A stretch of DNA of 27,582 nt, taken from assembly GCA_016874315.1 (NCBI GenBank), contig VGTX01000002.1, forward strand, positions 1 to 27,582, in the 5' to 3' direction. Positions 1-8,275 of this stretch are shown piece after piece. Under the pieces are notes generated by a model. It ran no database searches and was not told where the DNA came from. It was given only the letters and a program-made list of their open reading frames with translations. Every line of letters begins with the position of its first letter. Position 1 is the stretch's first letter. Origin of the DNA: Gammaproteobacteria bacterium (lineage in GTDB: Bacteria > Pseudomonadota > Gammaproteobacteria > Berkiellales > Berkiellaceae). The position numbers and the translations under genes were made by a program.

Positions 1-672
1 TGTGTTTTCAATCAAAGTCGGAGGTGATTGAATTTCTGGGACAAGAAGCTGATGATGGTCTAACAGTCTTTCTGCCAGTCCTTTTAAACAACTAAAATCT
101 GTTCCATTAACATATTTGCGCTCTTCAAGATCGTAGGCAGCACGCGCATCATCAATAGTACGTATTAGAGTGTTACGTGCGATTTCTTTATCAGCAGGAT
201 TATCAAGTGTATCGATTCGATTGAGAAGAGACTCTAGTATATCCCATGAAAAAGTTGTATTTAAATGATATTGCTTTTGCAGATATGGGATATATCGTTC
301 TTTTAATTCTTTAATGATTTCTTGAGTGGATTTTATTGCATGATACGTGAGATTTCTGCGCTTAAACACTGCTTGACACTCTATATCTCGAGCGGTTTTT
401 GCAATTTCTATCTGCTCTTGTATATCAGGGCTGAACAAAGCCTCTGTAACAAAGTATTCCAATCTATCCATTAAATGGGGTCGTTTTACGGCGGGGAAGT
501 GCTTTTTTAAATATTGTGCGGTGCGCTCACGCACATTCGCAAATGCAATATCATGAACATTTAGAGATAATTGTTGGTCATCATAATTACGTTCAGGATG
601 TTCTGCTATCTGTCTCAGTGATTCTTGTAAGAGCTTTTGAGCGGATTCCATAAGAGGGTATTTCCGCAGCAT
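1..672 (-). CDS. Large-protein family member, partial (NWSC-motif family)
   Basis: An open minus-strand frame runs from ATG at 672 to the window edge (224 codons, no stop), so the C-terminal part lies outside. I do not recognise a named domain. The protein is predicted soluble and helical. It resembles the N-termini of the products at 1428 and 12302: an early N-P-F-L..L-R-K-Y-P segment (compare H-P-I-L..V-K-K-Y-P), an A-x-x-R-x-R-x-A-Q-x-L block near residue 50, and D-F-S-C-L-K-G-L-A-E-R around Cys195, matching N-W-S-C-x-x-G-x-x-E in the other two. The similarity begins about nine codons upstream of ATG 672, so a TTG at 694-696 or a longer original N-terminus is possible. A TGA lies in the same frame at 709-711. 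No clear ribosome binding site precedes 672. Coding status is fairly secure; the start and function are not. Confidence 0.75.
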   Translation of the reverse strand, partial: MLRKYPLMESAQKLLQESLRQIAEHPERNYDDQQLSLNVHDIAFANVRERTAQYLKKHFPAVKRPHLMDRLEYFVTEALFSPDIQEQIEIAKTARDIECQAVFKRRNLTYHAIKSTQEIIKELKERYIPYLQKQYHLNTTFSWDILESLLNRIDTLDNPADKEIARNTLIRTIDDARAAYDLEERKYVNGTDFSCLKGLAERLLDHHQLLVPEIQSPPTLIENT

Positions 673-708
673 TTTATTTAGAAACGGATTTTCCAATGAG
701 CTCTGGAT

Positions 709-894
709 TCATTGGACTTCATATGAGGTTAAGAGTCTACGCTCAGCGATAATTTTATTTAAAATAATACATAATTCGACATATGACATATGAGTATTGA
801 ACATATGAGCAATCTTTTTATTGTGAATGGAATATATTAACAAGATTTCTAACTGAATATCACAGCTTCTGAGACAAAAGCTATATTCGAGCAT
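709..894 (-). other. Possible 5' remnant of the left-edge gene, ended by in-frame TGA
   Basis: A 61-codon frame ends with TGA at 709-711 and is in exactly the same frame as the downstream 1-672 gene, with only 12 open codons between them. Counting back from the conserved N-P/H-P segment, its S-Y pair falls at about the same distance as the S-Y of the 1428 product, so it may be the original N-terminus cut by a nonsense change. Residue identity is low and no ribosome binding site is seen upstream of 894, so it may equally be non-coding leader. Confidence 0.3.
720..809. repeat. Cluster of CATATGA words
   Basis: CATATGAG occurs at 720-727, 787-794 and 802-809, and CATATGAC at 780-787, all in 90 bases. 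CATATG is palindromic, so each is a symmetrical site. The cluster lies between the divergent left-edge gene and the ORF at 925 and could hold binding sites for a regulator, if this stretch is not itself coding. Confidence 0.4.
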
Positions 895-924
895 GTTGGG
901 GTATTAAATTATTGCAGGTGTGAT

Positions 925-1176
925 ATGAAAAAACATTCAAATCTTGATTTTTGTCATGGTGGCGCAGTCGAGTCCAAGCACCACCTCAGAAGTGAAGTAC
1001 AGACAGAAAGCACTACTATAGATTGCACGAACTCAAGTGAATTAGCCTCGATGTTGCAATTTGTTGTTGCAAGTTCGGTTGTTACAAATGTCTTTGTATT
1101 ATTTTATCTTGGAAGAAAAGCCTCAAAAGCCTTTTGGCATACATGTTGGAACACATGCTGCTGTGGCAATGCCTAA
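925..1176 (+). CDS. Small putative membrane protein with Cys-rich tail
   Basis: An 83-residue ORF starting at ATG 925 with an AGGTG six bases upstream as a plausible ribosome binding site. Residues 1-40 are polar. Residues about 42-63 form one hydrophobic segment (a predicted membrane helix), followed by a basic stretch and a tail with a cluster of cysteines (C-W-N-T-C-C-C-G) near the end. No family is recognised. It lies in the gap between two divergent giant-protein genes, with a hairpin downstream at 1208-1230. Short length and no homology evidence keep confidence low. An overlapping ORF in another frame at 1134-1319 looks like a shadow. Confidence 0.4.
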   Translation: MKKHSNLDFCHGGAVESKHHLRSEVQTESTTIDCTNSSELASMLQFVVASSVVTNVFVLFYLGRKASKAFWHTCWNTCCCGNA

Positions 1177-1207
1177 TTGAAAGAATCGAGAATATATTGC
1201 ATCGATC

Positions 1208-1230
1208 CATAGAGGTCTTTGGCCTCTATG
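1208..1230. terminator. Hairpin downstream of the small ORF
   Basis: CATAGAGGTC and GGCCTCTATG form a 10-bp stem (one G-T pair) around a TTT loop. No T run follows, so it is a weak intrinsic terminator at best. The rest of the 1177-1427 gap shows nothing else I can support. Confidence 0.35.
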
Positions 1231-1427
1231 CACTCCCTCATTCCAATCATATTAACCGCACAACACGGTCACTCAACCTCTTAGGGCATAAATCGTTTTT
1301 GCAAAAATTACAAAAATAACGTCATCACTTAAAGAAAAACTACCCAACTTTAAAGAATAGTCTTTATTCACAATAAGTTATCATGTATTATTGACTTTAT
1401 ATACGAATAAATTCAAAGAGTTACGAG

Positions 1428-3680
1428 ATGTACCTGCACGCAAATAAACCTTTATCCTATACCAATTTTAAAGAATTAATAAATGATGCATCTCAACCAA
1501 ACTCTTCGGATAGTCTCGACCATATTGGCCTGAAAAAGATTTTAGAATCTCACCCGATTTTATTTGCTCTTGTAAAAAAATATCCCTTTAAAGCGTATTT
1601 ATCACTCTCTCAAAAATATGAGAAAGAATTTTGGCATCATACCATCTCTGAACAAAGACAAGATGTTCATCAATTTAGCGCCAACCCTCTGATCAGAGCT
1701 CAGCAAGAATCAGCTCAACAATGGGTCAATCAACAACTTCAACACAATGGAATAAATAATGATAATATCCTTGAACATCTCCCGTTATATTATCAAAAAA
1801 TCCTTGCGCATTGCGACACGAATATCATTCAAGCTCTTTATCCATCCAAGCCTCAAGCAGAGCAAATAGAAATCCTAGAAGACTTTCATTCTTTCTTCAA
1901 ATATGTTTTTGAATATTTGAATGATTCACGAATAAACAAAATTTACATTGCGCTTTTTACTTTTGCTCTTGAACAAGCAACGAATTGCGAAAAACAACAG
2001 CATCTTATTTCATTTTATCAAATTTGTAATACAAGCCGATGCTCTTATGATAACGATCGAAAAAAGTACATCTATGCTACCCACCCAGCATCATATGGAA
2101 AAAAGCGTAATTGGTCATGTGGAATGGGCATTTATGAAGATACATCTATCATGTTGGCAAAGCTCTCTGAATCTGAGAACTCTCAAGACCAATCAGAATT
2201 AGAAGTTGAACAATATGTCACAGCCCTTCTTGAATGGGCAGTAACAGACAATCGAGTCCCTTCAAATGCTCTCATTCAATTATGTTTACAATCAATACTC
2301 ATGGGCACTGGCGGGTCGTATGATTTTGAAGAAGATCTTACTGCGCATATTGTAGAAGAATATTCAGATCAAATCATTCAAAACGCCGCCCTAAAAGGGA
2401 TGCAGAAGCTACTTGAACGCTGGAACAATGAAAACCCTGCTCAGAAAAATATAGAAAATCACTATACCTTTAGTGATTACTATTATGCTCATACAGGAAA
2501 TCATATCCTCATTCAATCACTCTCTTCTCTGACTCAACAAGAGCGAATTCGCGAGCTTATTCATTGCATTCAAGAGAAGAAAATCCCTCTTACGATCCGT
2601 CGAGAAATATCGCAATATATTTCGTCTGAATTTGAAACAGATGAAGTGAACACCTATATTTTTCAGCCATTGGGATTATTTCTTTCCTTAGAGAAATTTA
2701 ATAGACTTCAAGAACATCTATCCTATCAACATCCAACTCATAGTCTTACTCAAAAGCTCTCTAACATGTCATTACATGAGGCACAAAATCAAGAGCTTTT
2801 TGCCAATGAAATGCTCCTGATTCAAAGCACAGATGAGTCATTGTGGACTCAATATATTCAAACTCCTCACGGAAAAGAACAACTTCAAAATTTTGAAAGA
2901 GCCATCGCAAAAAAAGTTGACCTCTGGATTGCAAAAGATATTGAAAAGAAAATCAAGAGTTCTTTAAAAAGCACGTACCTTACAATGAATCATGCAAAAA
3001 AAGCATTGGAGAATAACCATCTTCCTTATACTGAATCCTCTATTCAAGAAATCAGAAAGAGCTCGATTATCCTCCATGACAAAAACAAATTGCCATATGA
3101 TTTACACGATCCGAAGACCTGTGCAGATTTAGAAAAAAACATGCTTATCAATTTAAGTAGTTTATTAACACCAAGCTGGGTGGATTTATTGAATAACATT
3201 TTTGAGGATGGTCTTTTTAATACAGCTCTACGACAACTTGAGGCACACTCAGTCACTATGGTCAGCGAATTTGAGCTCGCAATCATGATTAACAGTCAAA
3301 AGGATATCCTTGAAAACCTTACTCTTCAAACATTGACTCGACTCAATCAAGACCACGATCATTCAAAAAAATTACAGTATTTCTTTTATACCCGATCTCG
3401 TAGGGTCGATAATATGCTACTGGACTTACACACAAACGCTATGGAATCGCTTACCGAAGATCATGCAGCATTCTTCAATAAAAGCAGCCACATTCTCTCT
3501 CGAATCGATGCACCAAAAGAAAATGAAGAGCAACTTACACAGCTTTCATCACTTTATACAAAGAAAATCGCAATTCTAATCAGAGAAACAATAGAGATTA
3601 CTAATTATAAAAATTATACTTTGTTTTTTTATTGCACATCTTGCACAAAACACTCATCACTTTTCCAAAGAGATGCTTAA
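1428..3680 (+). CDS. NWSC-motif giant-protein family, 5' part of a split gene
   Basis: 750-residue predicted soluble, helical protein of unknown function. It is collinear with residues 1 to about 720 of the 12302 product. H-P-I-L..K-K-Y-P lies near residue 45. N-W-S-C-G-M-G-I-Y-E has its cysteine at 231 (227 in the paralogue). W-A-V-T starts at 270 (274), and P-S-W-V-D-L-L-N-N-I-F has its tryptophan at 584 (573). The last ~17 residues (from about 734, Cys-rich) do not follow the paralogue, whereas the +1 frame at that point does (I-A-H-L-A-Q against L-V-N-L-A-R). This indicates a frameshift in the T7 run at 3624-3630, so the true product was probably this ORF fused to the next, about 1,675 residues. 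Start ATG 1428 follows AAAGAGTTACGAG, a weak ribosome binding site. No signal peptide or membrane helix is seen. The conserved Cys and Glu could be catalytic, but that is speculation. Confidence 0.85.
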   Translation: MYLHANKPLSYTNFKELINDASQPNSSDSLDHIGLKKILESHPILFALVKKYPFKAYLSLSQKYEKEFWHHTISEQRQDVHQFSANPLIRAQQESAQQWVNQQLQHNGINNDNILEHLPLYYQKILAHCDTNIIQALYPSKPQAEQIEILEDFHSFFKYVFEYLNDSRINKIYIALFTFALEQATNCEKQQHLISFYQICNTSRCSYDNDRKKYIYATHPASYGKKRNWSCGMGIYEDTSIMLAKLSESENSQDQSELEVEQYVTALLEWAVTDNRVPSNALIQLCLQSILMGTGGSYDFEEDLTAHIVEEYSDQIIQNAALKGMQKLLERWNNENPAQKNIENHYTFSDYYYAHTGNHILIQSLSSLTQQERIRELIHCIQEKKIPLTIRREISQYISSEFETDEVNTYIFQPLGLFLSLEKFNRLQEHLSYQHPTHSLTQKLSNMSLHEAQNQELFANEMLLIQSTDESLWTQYIQTPHGKEQLQNFERAIAKKVDLWIAKDIEKKIKSSLKSTYLTMNHAKKALENNHLPYTESSIQEIRKSSIILHDKNKLPYDLHDPKTCADLEKNMLINLSSLLTPSWVDLLNNIFEDGLFNTALRQLEAHSVTMVSEFELAIMINSQKDILENLTLQTLTRLNQDHDHSKKLQYFFYTRSRRVDNMLLDLHTNAMESLTEDHAAFFNKSSHILSRIDAPKENEEQLTQLSSLYTKKIAILIRETIEITNYKNYTLFFYCTSCTKHSSLFQRDA
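3624..3630 (+). other. T7 homopolymer, probable frameshift site
   Basis: Seven consecutive T between G3623 and A3631. Removing one T turns L-F-F-Y-C-T-S into L-F-F-I-A-H-L-A-Q and continues without a stop into the frame of the 3673 ORF, which is open back to 3595. The restored reading matches the 12302 paralogue (I-I-L-V-N-L-A-R). It could be a real mutation, a slippage site used in expression, or a sequencing error. Confidence 0.6.
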
Positions 3681-6456
3681 TTCTTTAATCAGCTCGATTC
3701 CTTTTGAAATAAATGCTGAGATACTATTCTACTGCGCAAAAGATGCATACCTATTATATTTCATTCGCTACACCGCGCAAAAAACTGTATTACACCATCT
3801 TACACAAGCGATTAGCATTGCTATTGAAAGGAGAGATTTAATTGCATTAAAAAATTTATACCCTTTACCTGCAAAATACCCTCATTTAGCGGATGGGTCT
3901 ATTGCTCTTCAGAATTTATTTATTGTTAAGCACTCTATTGAAAATCTCTTATCTCAAAACAACACGCCAAGTTATGAAGATATTAAACTTATTGAATATC
4001 TTGGACGATCCTCACTGACACCCCATCCTCTACAATATAAAGCACTGCGATATGTTTTAAAATTTCATTACTATACCAGCGCACAATCAATATTAAATAA
4101 AAACATCATGATATTAGGTGAGGAGCTACTCTCTTTAACTGACTACTGTCGTCATGCACCACAATCTCTTATCTCTTCTATCGTCGAACGATATTTCTCA
4201 AATACGCAAAAAACTATAGATGCACTATTATCTGGTTATGCCCAGGTCTTAGAAGGAACCAGAATAATCGATCTGGATAATCCACAGATATTGCAATTCG
4301 ATCCAATTATTCATTCATTAAGCATTGCCCTTACGCAATCTAAAAGCGTATACGAGCGCACACAAACAATACTCAATATTATTCAATGTCTATCATTATT
4401 TTCTTCGGCGATGAATATCTCTTATGCAATCTCTGCTGAGGATATTCAATTTTCTCTCTTTCCCAATCAGACTCAATTACAATTAAAAGAACTTGCCATG
4501 CTAGGTCAATGGCCAGAAAACACACCGCAATTACCAAATCTCTCTGATACGTTAATTGGATTATCTTTAGGACTATACCATCATCTTGAAGAGATAGGGA
4601 ACCCAAAAGAATATTTGCAACATCTCGATCATATGATATATAACCAATACCCCGACCTGCATGTTAGTGGCAATAATAAAGAACATATTACCTTTCACTT
4701 TACAAAAACGTTAATACTTCTATTGCACCCTGCACTTTTGAATTCGAATACAAAAATTTCCGATCGAACAATGAATAAGATTATCAATTTCATAGGGATT
4801 ATTACAACACATATAAATATCTATAAAGATATCGTCAGGAATCTGTATAAATTTTTACCCATTGCACTACTTCAAGAATATCGTTTTATTGATAAGCTTG
4901 TTTATCAAATCTTTGAGCAACAGCACTATGGACTGCTGAAATTTAGCACGAAGTGCTATGAGAAATACCGCATACAGCATACCATTAATGCATCAGATTT
5001 CCCTGACTTATTTAGTAAATTTACATCAAGCATTCAAAACTTCTTTTCTAAAAAACTCTCATTGGAAGCAACGCATCATATGAGTCATAGTCAATATCAT
5101 GCGGATAGCATCTATAGATTTACGTGGGTGAGTTCATTTTTCACTATGATTACAACTTACCCCGATATACTTGATTCGGTTATTCAGTACTGTATTGCTC
5201 ACTATACAGAAACTTATGGTGACTGGCTCGATTTGTTAGAATATAGTGCCCCAAAACTTTCACTAATCACACAACGCACACTTCTTAATCAGCTCTCTAC
5301 ATCAGCGGAATCCTTTGCTGAATACTATGTAGCTTTGTGGCTTGGCGATAAAAAGCCAAAACCGATTCAATTGCTCGTTACCGATTTAAGAAATTATAGT
5401 GAGGAATTGCAAGATACAATCATGACTGAAGATGATGAAGAGGAATTTTTTGTCTCGCTTTATGACGAAGTAAAAATTGCACTTTTCAACTATTACATTG
5501 AGAATTTTGAAAATAAAAGCAAAAGAAAAATATGGTATGAAATATTACTTAACCTTGATGCCTCCATATATCTCGATGCAATAGAAACCTTAGAAATCAA
5601 TTCAGAATATCATAAACTCTATAAACTCCTTGAAGACACTGAATACGGATTAGCGAAACTTGGTTTATTTACACTCGATGACAATGAAATGCCAAATATT
5701 GAGCTTTTGTCCGATTTGTTAGGAACGGGGTTGATACAAAAAGCTCATCACGATGGAATAATCAGCCATGAAGATTGGAAAAAGATTTACTGCAAATATC
5801 TTAATGACTTCCAAAAGAACATCTCAAACGTATTTCTTGATGAAACAGACTTTATTATGATTTATGAGCATAAAGTTCGCGTAATGAAATATTTTCAAAA
5901 AATTCTGGCGATTGCATATACAGGACCATGCACAGAAGAGCGCACTATGCTGGTAAAAGCAATCATGCAATACTTTGAGAATATCCATCCTAACAAAACT
6001 CAAATGCTTGCTCTAAAATTAAGCTGCCTATCGCTCTGTGAAGCATCAGTAATTTCACAGGCTTTTATAGATGCTAAACAAAACATAACAAACATCATTG
6101 ATCTTTTGGAAATAACAGCCATTAAATTGAAAAAAAATTCCGATCGGAAAATCAATGCGGCGCAATCTTTTATGGATATTTGTAGAGCACTGCAAAATTT
6201 TTGGATGGATAACATTAAGAAGTTGGACCATAAAGAACAAGACTCTCGATTGGTATCTTGGATTCATTCTTTAAAAAGCCTCATGGAGTACGCGCCTTGC
6301 GCAACACAATTAATTGATAACTATCTTGCACAACAAACCAAAAAAAGCGAACTCATTTTTTCCGATTTGTCCTTAACCTTTATCCACAGCAATTCTCTCT
6401 CTGCAACACCGGAAACACGAAGTCGCTCACACTCTCTCAGCCACAGTCAAATCTAG
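3673..6456 (+). CDS. Giant helical protein, 3' part of a split gene
   Basis: 927-residue, predicted all-helical protein with no recognised domain, no signal peptide and no clear membrane helix. As annotated it starts at ATG 3673, overlapping the previous stop by eight bases, with AAAGAG just upstream, so translational coupling is possible. The frame is also open upstream to 3595, and reading that extension joins it to the 1428 product with paralogue-like sequence, so I regard it as the C-terminal two-thirds of one gene. An acidic stretch (T-E-D-D-E-E-E) lies near residue 595. The C-terminus is Ser/Arg/His-rich (R-S-R-S-H-S-L-S-H-S-Q-I), unlike the rest of the protein. Such polar, basic tails occur in type IV secretion substrates, but this is only suggestive. 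It ends in TAG and is followed by a strong hairpin at 6465-6508. Confidence 0.85.
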   Translation: MLNSLISSIPFEINAEILFYCAKDAYLLYFIRYTAQKTVLHHLTQAISIAIERRDLIALKNLYPLPAKYPHLADGSIALQNLFIVKHSIENLLSQNNTPSYEDIKLIEYLGRSSLTPHPLQYKALRYVLKFHYYTSAQSILNKNIMILGEELLSLTDYCRHAPQSLISSIVERYFSNTQKTIDALLSGYAQVLEGTRIIDLDNPQILQFDPIIHSLSIALTQSKSVYERTQTILNIIQCLSLFSSAMNISYAISAEDIQFSLFPNQTQLQLKELAMLGQWPENTPQLPNLSDTLIGLSLGLYHHLEEIGNPKEYLQHLDHMIYNQYPDLHVSGNNKEHITFHFTKTLILLLHPALLNSNTKISDRTMNKIINFIGIITTHINIYKDIVRNLYKFLPIALLQEYRFIDKLVYQIFEQQHYGLLKFSTKCYEKYRIQHTINASDFPDLFSKFTSSIQNFFSKKLSLEATHHMSHSQYHADSIYRFTWVSSFFTMITTYPDILDSVIQYCIAHYTETYGDWLDLLEYSAPKLSLITQRTLLNQLSTSAESFAEYYVALWLGDKKPKPIQLLVTDLRNYSEELQDTIMTEDDEEEFFVSLYDEVKIALFNYYIENFENKSKRKIWYEILLNLDASIYLDAIETLEINSEYHKLYKLLEDTEYGLAKLGLFTLDDNEMPNIELLSDLLGTGLIQKAHHDGIISHEDWKKIYCKYLNDFQKNISNVFLDETDFIMIYEHKVRVMKYFQKILAIAYTGPCTEERTMLVKAIMQYFENIHPNKTQMLALKLSCLSLCEASVISQAFIDAKQNITNIIDLLEITAIKLKKNSDRKINAAQSFMDICRALQNFWMDNIKKLDHKEQDSRLVSWIHSLKSLMEYAPCATQLIDNYLAQQTKKSELIFSDLSLTFIHSNSLSATPETRSRSHSLSHSQI

Positions 6457-6464
6457 TCACTTGA

Positions 6465-6508
6465 TATTGCAGTGATTATAAAGATTATCTTTAAAAATCA
6501 CTGCAATA
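6465..6508 (+). terminator. Strong hairpin after the split giant gene
   Basis: A 13-bp perfect stem (TATTGCAGTGATT with AATCACTGCAATA) encloses an 18-base loop that itself contains TAAAGA/TCTTTA. A T-rich but not continuous tract follows. It is placed 9 bases after the stop at 6456, as expected for a terminator or a 3'-stabilising structure. The remainder of the gap to 6660 is very AT-rich, with no convincing promoter. Confidence 0.5.
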
Positions 6509-6660
6509 ATTCTGTCATATTTTTCATCAACACAAAGAAACCATTTAACAAATAACGTCTTCATTTTTAAAAAATTATAAAAATTTATAAAATTTGCAGA
6601 CAAATCAAGGGTCATTAACTATTCTGAGCATTAGGTTTCACCAAGTTTAAATAAGTTACT

Positions 6661-7701
6661 ATGACCTTACTTACAGATTTAAAACGATTATCGCACAAAA
6701 ACGATTTAGTTAAGATCGCCGCACTTCTTGAAAAGCACAAGGACTCGCCATTTGATAAAGCGATTTCATGGGCATGCGAGAAGGGCTATAGCACGATGAT
6801 AGGTGCATTTTTAACTCAATCACCACACACGCTAGAATCTGAACCTCAAGCATGGATTGAAGGTTTTTTGCAAGCTGTTGAGATGAAGCACCTTGATATT
6901 GTGAAAACTTTATTATCACATGGCATGAATCCGAATGCTCAAACACAACATAAAGGACCAGCTATAGTGCTTGCCGTTCAGAACCAAGATATCACCATGG
7001 TCTCTGAGCTCCTTGCGTATCACCCTGATTTAAATTGTGCAGACCATGATGGACAAACCGCGCTGATTGCGGCATGTCAAAACGCAGATTGCTCGACAAT
7101 TGTTGAACTGCTATGCACCTACCGTGCACAGGTCAATGCTCCCAATACAATTACAGGTCAAACACCGCTCATGCAAGCATGCCAAGTCAATGCAGCTGAT
7201 ACGGTACAGACTTTGATTGCCTATGGAGCACAGCCTAATCATCAAGAGTTTCAAAATATGATGACTCCATTGATGTATGCTGTTCAGTATGCTTCGCTCG
7301 AGGTTGTACGCGCTTTATTAAATGCCGGTGCAATTACTGATGCCAAAAATCATGAAGGCAATACCGCGCTTTGTTTAGCAGCGATTAAAGGAAAAACTCC
7401 ATATGTTCATATGTTAATCGAGTACGGAGCTCAACTGAATCACGCAAACAACAATGGATATACTCCAGTAATGCTTGCTATTGAAAAATGTCGCATTGAG
7501 ACTATTCAATATCTTGTTTCTGCAGGAGCGAACCTCTACAGTGCTAACAAAAAAGGACTACATGCATTTGCAATGGCACAATCTGTAGAAGATGAAGCTG
7601 CACGTGAAGCAATTATGACAATTTTACTTCCACGAGCACAATCTTCTTTTCAACGTTTCTTAAACCAGACTTTTTCTAAATTATTGAGTGTCTTTCGTTA
7701 A
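6661..7701 (+). CDS. Ankyrin-repeat protein
   Basis: 346-residue protein made almost entirely of about eight ankyrin repeats. Good copies include D-G-Q-T-A-L-I-A-A-C near residue 129, G-Q-T-P-L-M-Q-A-C near 164, M-T-P-L-M-Y-A-V near 201, G-N-T-A-L-C-L-A-A near 234 and G-Y-T-P-V-M-L-A-I near 267, each followed by the usual L-L/L-I..G-A-x-x-N-x-x-N turn. Ankyrin repeats form protein-binding scaffolds. In intracellular bacteria such proteins are often secreted into the host, but the sequence alone does not show this. The N-terminal 30 residues are a helical cap, and the last 20 are basic and amphipathic. There is no signal peptide. The start is ATG 6661 with a poor ribosome binding site. Its last 21 bases overlap the convergent gene at 7681-8133. 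Confidence 0.9.
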   Translation: MTLLTDLKRLSHKNDLVKIAALLEKHKDSPFDKAISWACEKGYSTMIGAFLTQSPHTLESEPQAWIEGFLQAVEMKHLDIVKTLLSHGMNPNAQTQHKGPAIVLAVQNQDITMVSELLAYHPDLNCADHDGQTALIAACQNADCSTIVELLCTYRAQVNAPNTITGQTPLMQACQVNAADTVQTLIAYGAQPNHQEFQNMMTPLMYAVQYASLEVVRALLNAGAITDAKNHEGNTALCLAAIKGKTPYVHMLIEYGAQLNHANNNGYTPVMLAIEKCRIETIQYLVSAGANLYSANKKGLHAFAMAQSVEDEAAREAIMTILLPRAQSSFQRFLNQTFSKLLSVFR

Positions 7702-8133
7702 AGATGCTCCAATCCAAAGCATCGCTTTATGGTGAAAATCTAAATAACAATGATTATTAATCACCATAAAGCATGCTAATGGATCGATAAAATCTCCGAT
7801 TGCACTGAGAATGAAATGATAAAAAACAATCACAGTTGCACGATCTTCATGATGACAAAAAATTTCTTGATATGGTAATAATTTTTTCTCATCTTCGCTG
7901 AGGCTGATTAGCAAATCGTATAATACGCCTGAATCATGCCATATTAATACAAAGCGACTCATAGATTGCTGCATTTTTTCAGGATATTGAATCGACTTAC
8001 TCAAAAAAGATTCCAATTGCTGCTGAGGGATGCATTTCCAATGAGAATGTAATTCAATATCGGGCTCAATAATAACGTAGGCCAATCTACAAAGCTCTTC
8101 GCGCATTTTATGAAAATCTGTGTTATTCATCAT
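7681..8133 (-). CDS. Hypothetical protein, 150 aa
   Basis: A 150-residue minus-strand ORF starting at ATG 8133 (a second ATG follows directly), with GAAGGAA about ten bases upstream as a good ribosome binding site. The product is rich in His, Cys and aromatic residues (for example H-S-H-W-K-C, C-H-H-E-D-R and C-Y-L-D-F-H-H-K), has no signal peptide and one moderately hydrophobic stretch near residues 100-125. I do not recognise the family. It is convergent with the ankyrin gene and the two coding regions overlap by 21 bases. The 3' part of its coding sequence contains a long inverted repeat (7718-7777). Confidence 0.65.
   Translation of the reverse strand: MMNNTDFHKMREELCRLAYVIIEPDIELHSHWKCIPQQQLESFLSKSIQYPEKMQQSMSRFVLIWHDSGVLYDLLISLSEDEKKLLPYQEIFCHHEDRATVIVFYHFILSAIGDFIDPLACFMVINNHCYLDFHHKAMLWIGASLTKDTQ
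7718..7777. repeat. Long inverted repeat in a convergent overlap region
   Basis: GCTTTATGGTGA (7724-7735) and TCACCATAAAGC (7761-7772) are perfect complements. AGCAT/ATGCT extends the stem to 17 bp with one bulged base, around a 25-base loop. It lies inside the 3' end of the minus-strand gene and 17 bases after the ankyrin stop, so it would fold in both transcripts. Confidence 0.6.
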
Positions 8134-8228
8134 GATAAAGATTCCTTCAAAAATCTTCTGTTATCTCTTAATCATAGATAAAAAGATGTTATAACTCCTT
8201 TCTTCATGAAGCCTCTCTATTCTGTAAA

Positions 8229-8256
8229 TTGAAAATATTTATGCCGTGACTATAAT
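8229..8256 (+). promoter_or_regulatory. Near-consensus sigma-70 promoter
   Basis: TTGAAA at 8229-8234, a 16-base spacer, and TATAAT at 8251-8256. Transcription would begin near 8263 and run through the small ORF at 8276 towards ccmA. It is the best promoter match in the window. Confidence 0.6.
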
Positions 8257-8275
8257 CAGTTACAGATTCTCCTTG

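Noticed and set aside
709..711. TGA as a sense codon (UGA decoded as Trp)
   Set aside because: No secure gene here ends in TGA (all use TAA or TAG), which made reassignment tempting. But several thousand codons in the large ORFs contain no TGA and all Trp codons are TGG, so a nonsense change or a non-coding leader is the simpler reading.
1134..1319. 61-codon plus-strand ORF overlapping the 925 ORF
   Set aside because: It overlaps a better-supported frame, runs through the hairpin at 1208-1230, and has no ribosome binding site or protein-like features.
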